Source: Clostridiales bacterium (GTDB lineage Bacteria > Bacillota > Clostridia > Christensenellales > Aristaeellaceae). Taken from it: a stretch of 64,000 nt of DNA. Made by a program: the position numbers and the translations under genes. Location of the stretch: the NCBI GenBank assembly GCA_015056205.1, contig SVGS01000001.1:124001-188000 (forward strand), written 5' to 3'. Shown piece by piece: positions 63,945 to 64,000 of this stretch. Within the stretch, counting starts at the first letter, position 1. Every line of letters begins with the position of its first letter. Under the pieces are notes generated by a model. It had not been told where the DNA came from. It saw nothing but the letters and a program-made list of their open reading frames with translations, and made no database searches.

Positions 63945-64000
63945 TTTAATTAACCCTTTTTCAGAGATACCGATCCTGAATAAGAGACAAAGAAGCGGAG
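63945..64000 (+). other. Intergenic end of window
   Basis: No gene start is visible. The final AAGAAGCGGAG resembles a Shine-Dalgarno region for a gene beginning just past the window; a fakA/yloV-type gene would be expected from the usual order. Confidence 0.35.

Overview
The window reads as a core-genome stretch from a low-to-mid GC member of the Clostridia (Bacillota). The evidence is a CIRCE-controlled hrcA-grpE-dnaK-dnaJ operon, Mini-III and SigH homologues, DUF1292, DUF896 and Asp23/Gls24 proteins, a GlgC/GlgD pair, a PASTA-domain kinase with its PP2C phosphatase, and many TTGnnn-17-TATAAT promoters. Purine-rich Shine-Dalgarno sequences and ATGA/GTGA stop-start overlaps are common, so most genes sit in tight operons. 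The genus cannot be named from sequence alone. No tRNA, rRNA, CRISPR array, insertion sequence, prophage or clear transferred island was seen.

Layout. 1-7.5 kb (+): phospho-sugar mutase, DUF624 membrane protein, methyltransferase, Hsp33, a HEAT-like protein and a zinc-ribbon/TPR surface protein. 7.5-14.3 kb (-): pseudouridine synthase, an unrecognised protein, branched-chain aminotransferase, and an LCP / zinc-ribbon-Ig / DUF3298 trio. 14.5-20.5 kb: FAD protein (+), a CofE-like / DUF1643 / acyl-ACP thioesterase operon (-), a GT2-GtrA glycosyltransferase with a small membrane protein (+), and a GNAT (-). 20.5-25.9 kb (+): DUF896, DUF1292, then an envelope-type operon of phosphodiester glycosidase, Lgt-like protein, PlsC-like membrane acyltransferase and a secreted protein. 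25.9-32.8 kb (+): the heat-shock operon, running on into VanZ, a small membrane protein and a cysteine desulfurase. 32.8-50.7 kb (+): priA-def-fmt-rsmB-rlmN-PP2C-PASTA kinase-rsgA-rpe-mnmE-ADH-radC-ydcF-rsmG-mrnC-rlmB-sigH, the usual Bacillota order with a few insertions. 50.8-53.5 kb (-): citramalate synthase, ECF sigma factor and its likely anti-sigma factor. 53.6-57.6 kb (+): glgC-glgD-glgA with a terminator. 57.6-60.3 kb (+): methyltransferase, BaiN-type flavoprotein, TetR regulator. 60.3-63.5 kb (-): aminotransferase-tyrS-yigZ. 63.5 kb to the end (+): Asp23-family gene.

How the parts fit. Glycogen metabolism is represented by the mutase (glucose-6-P to glucose-1-P) and the glg operon. 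Translation and ribosome maturation dominate the middle. Three modules look built for the envelope: LCP/zinc-ribbon/DUF3298, GT2-GtrA, and the glycosidase/Lgt-like/PlsC-like operon.

No wholly new system is demonstrated. The most interesting points are: a duplicated-element attenuator leader in front of the aminotransferase-tyrS-yigZ operon; two unlinked membrane proteins with an identically spaced N-terminal zinc ribbon and different extracellular domains; and one operon carrying an Lgt-like and a PlsC-like protein that both lack the usual catalytic residues.
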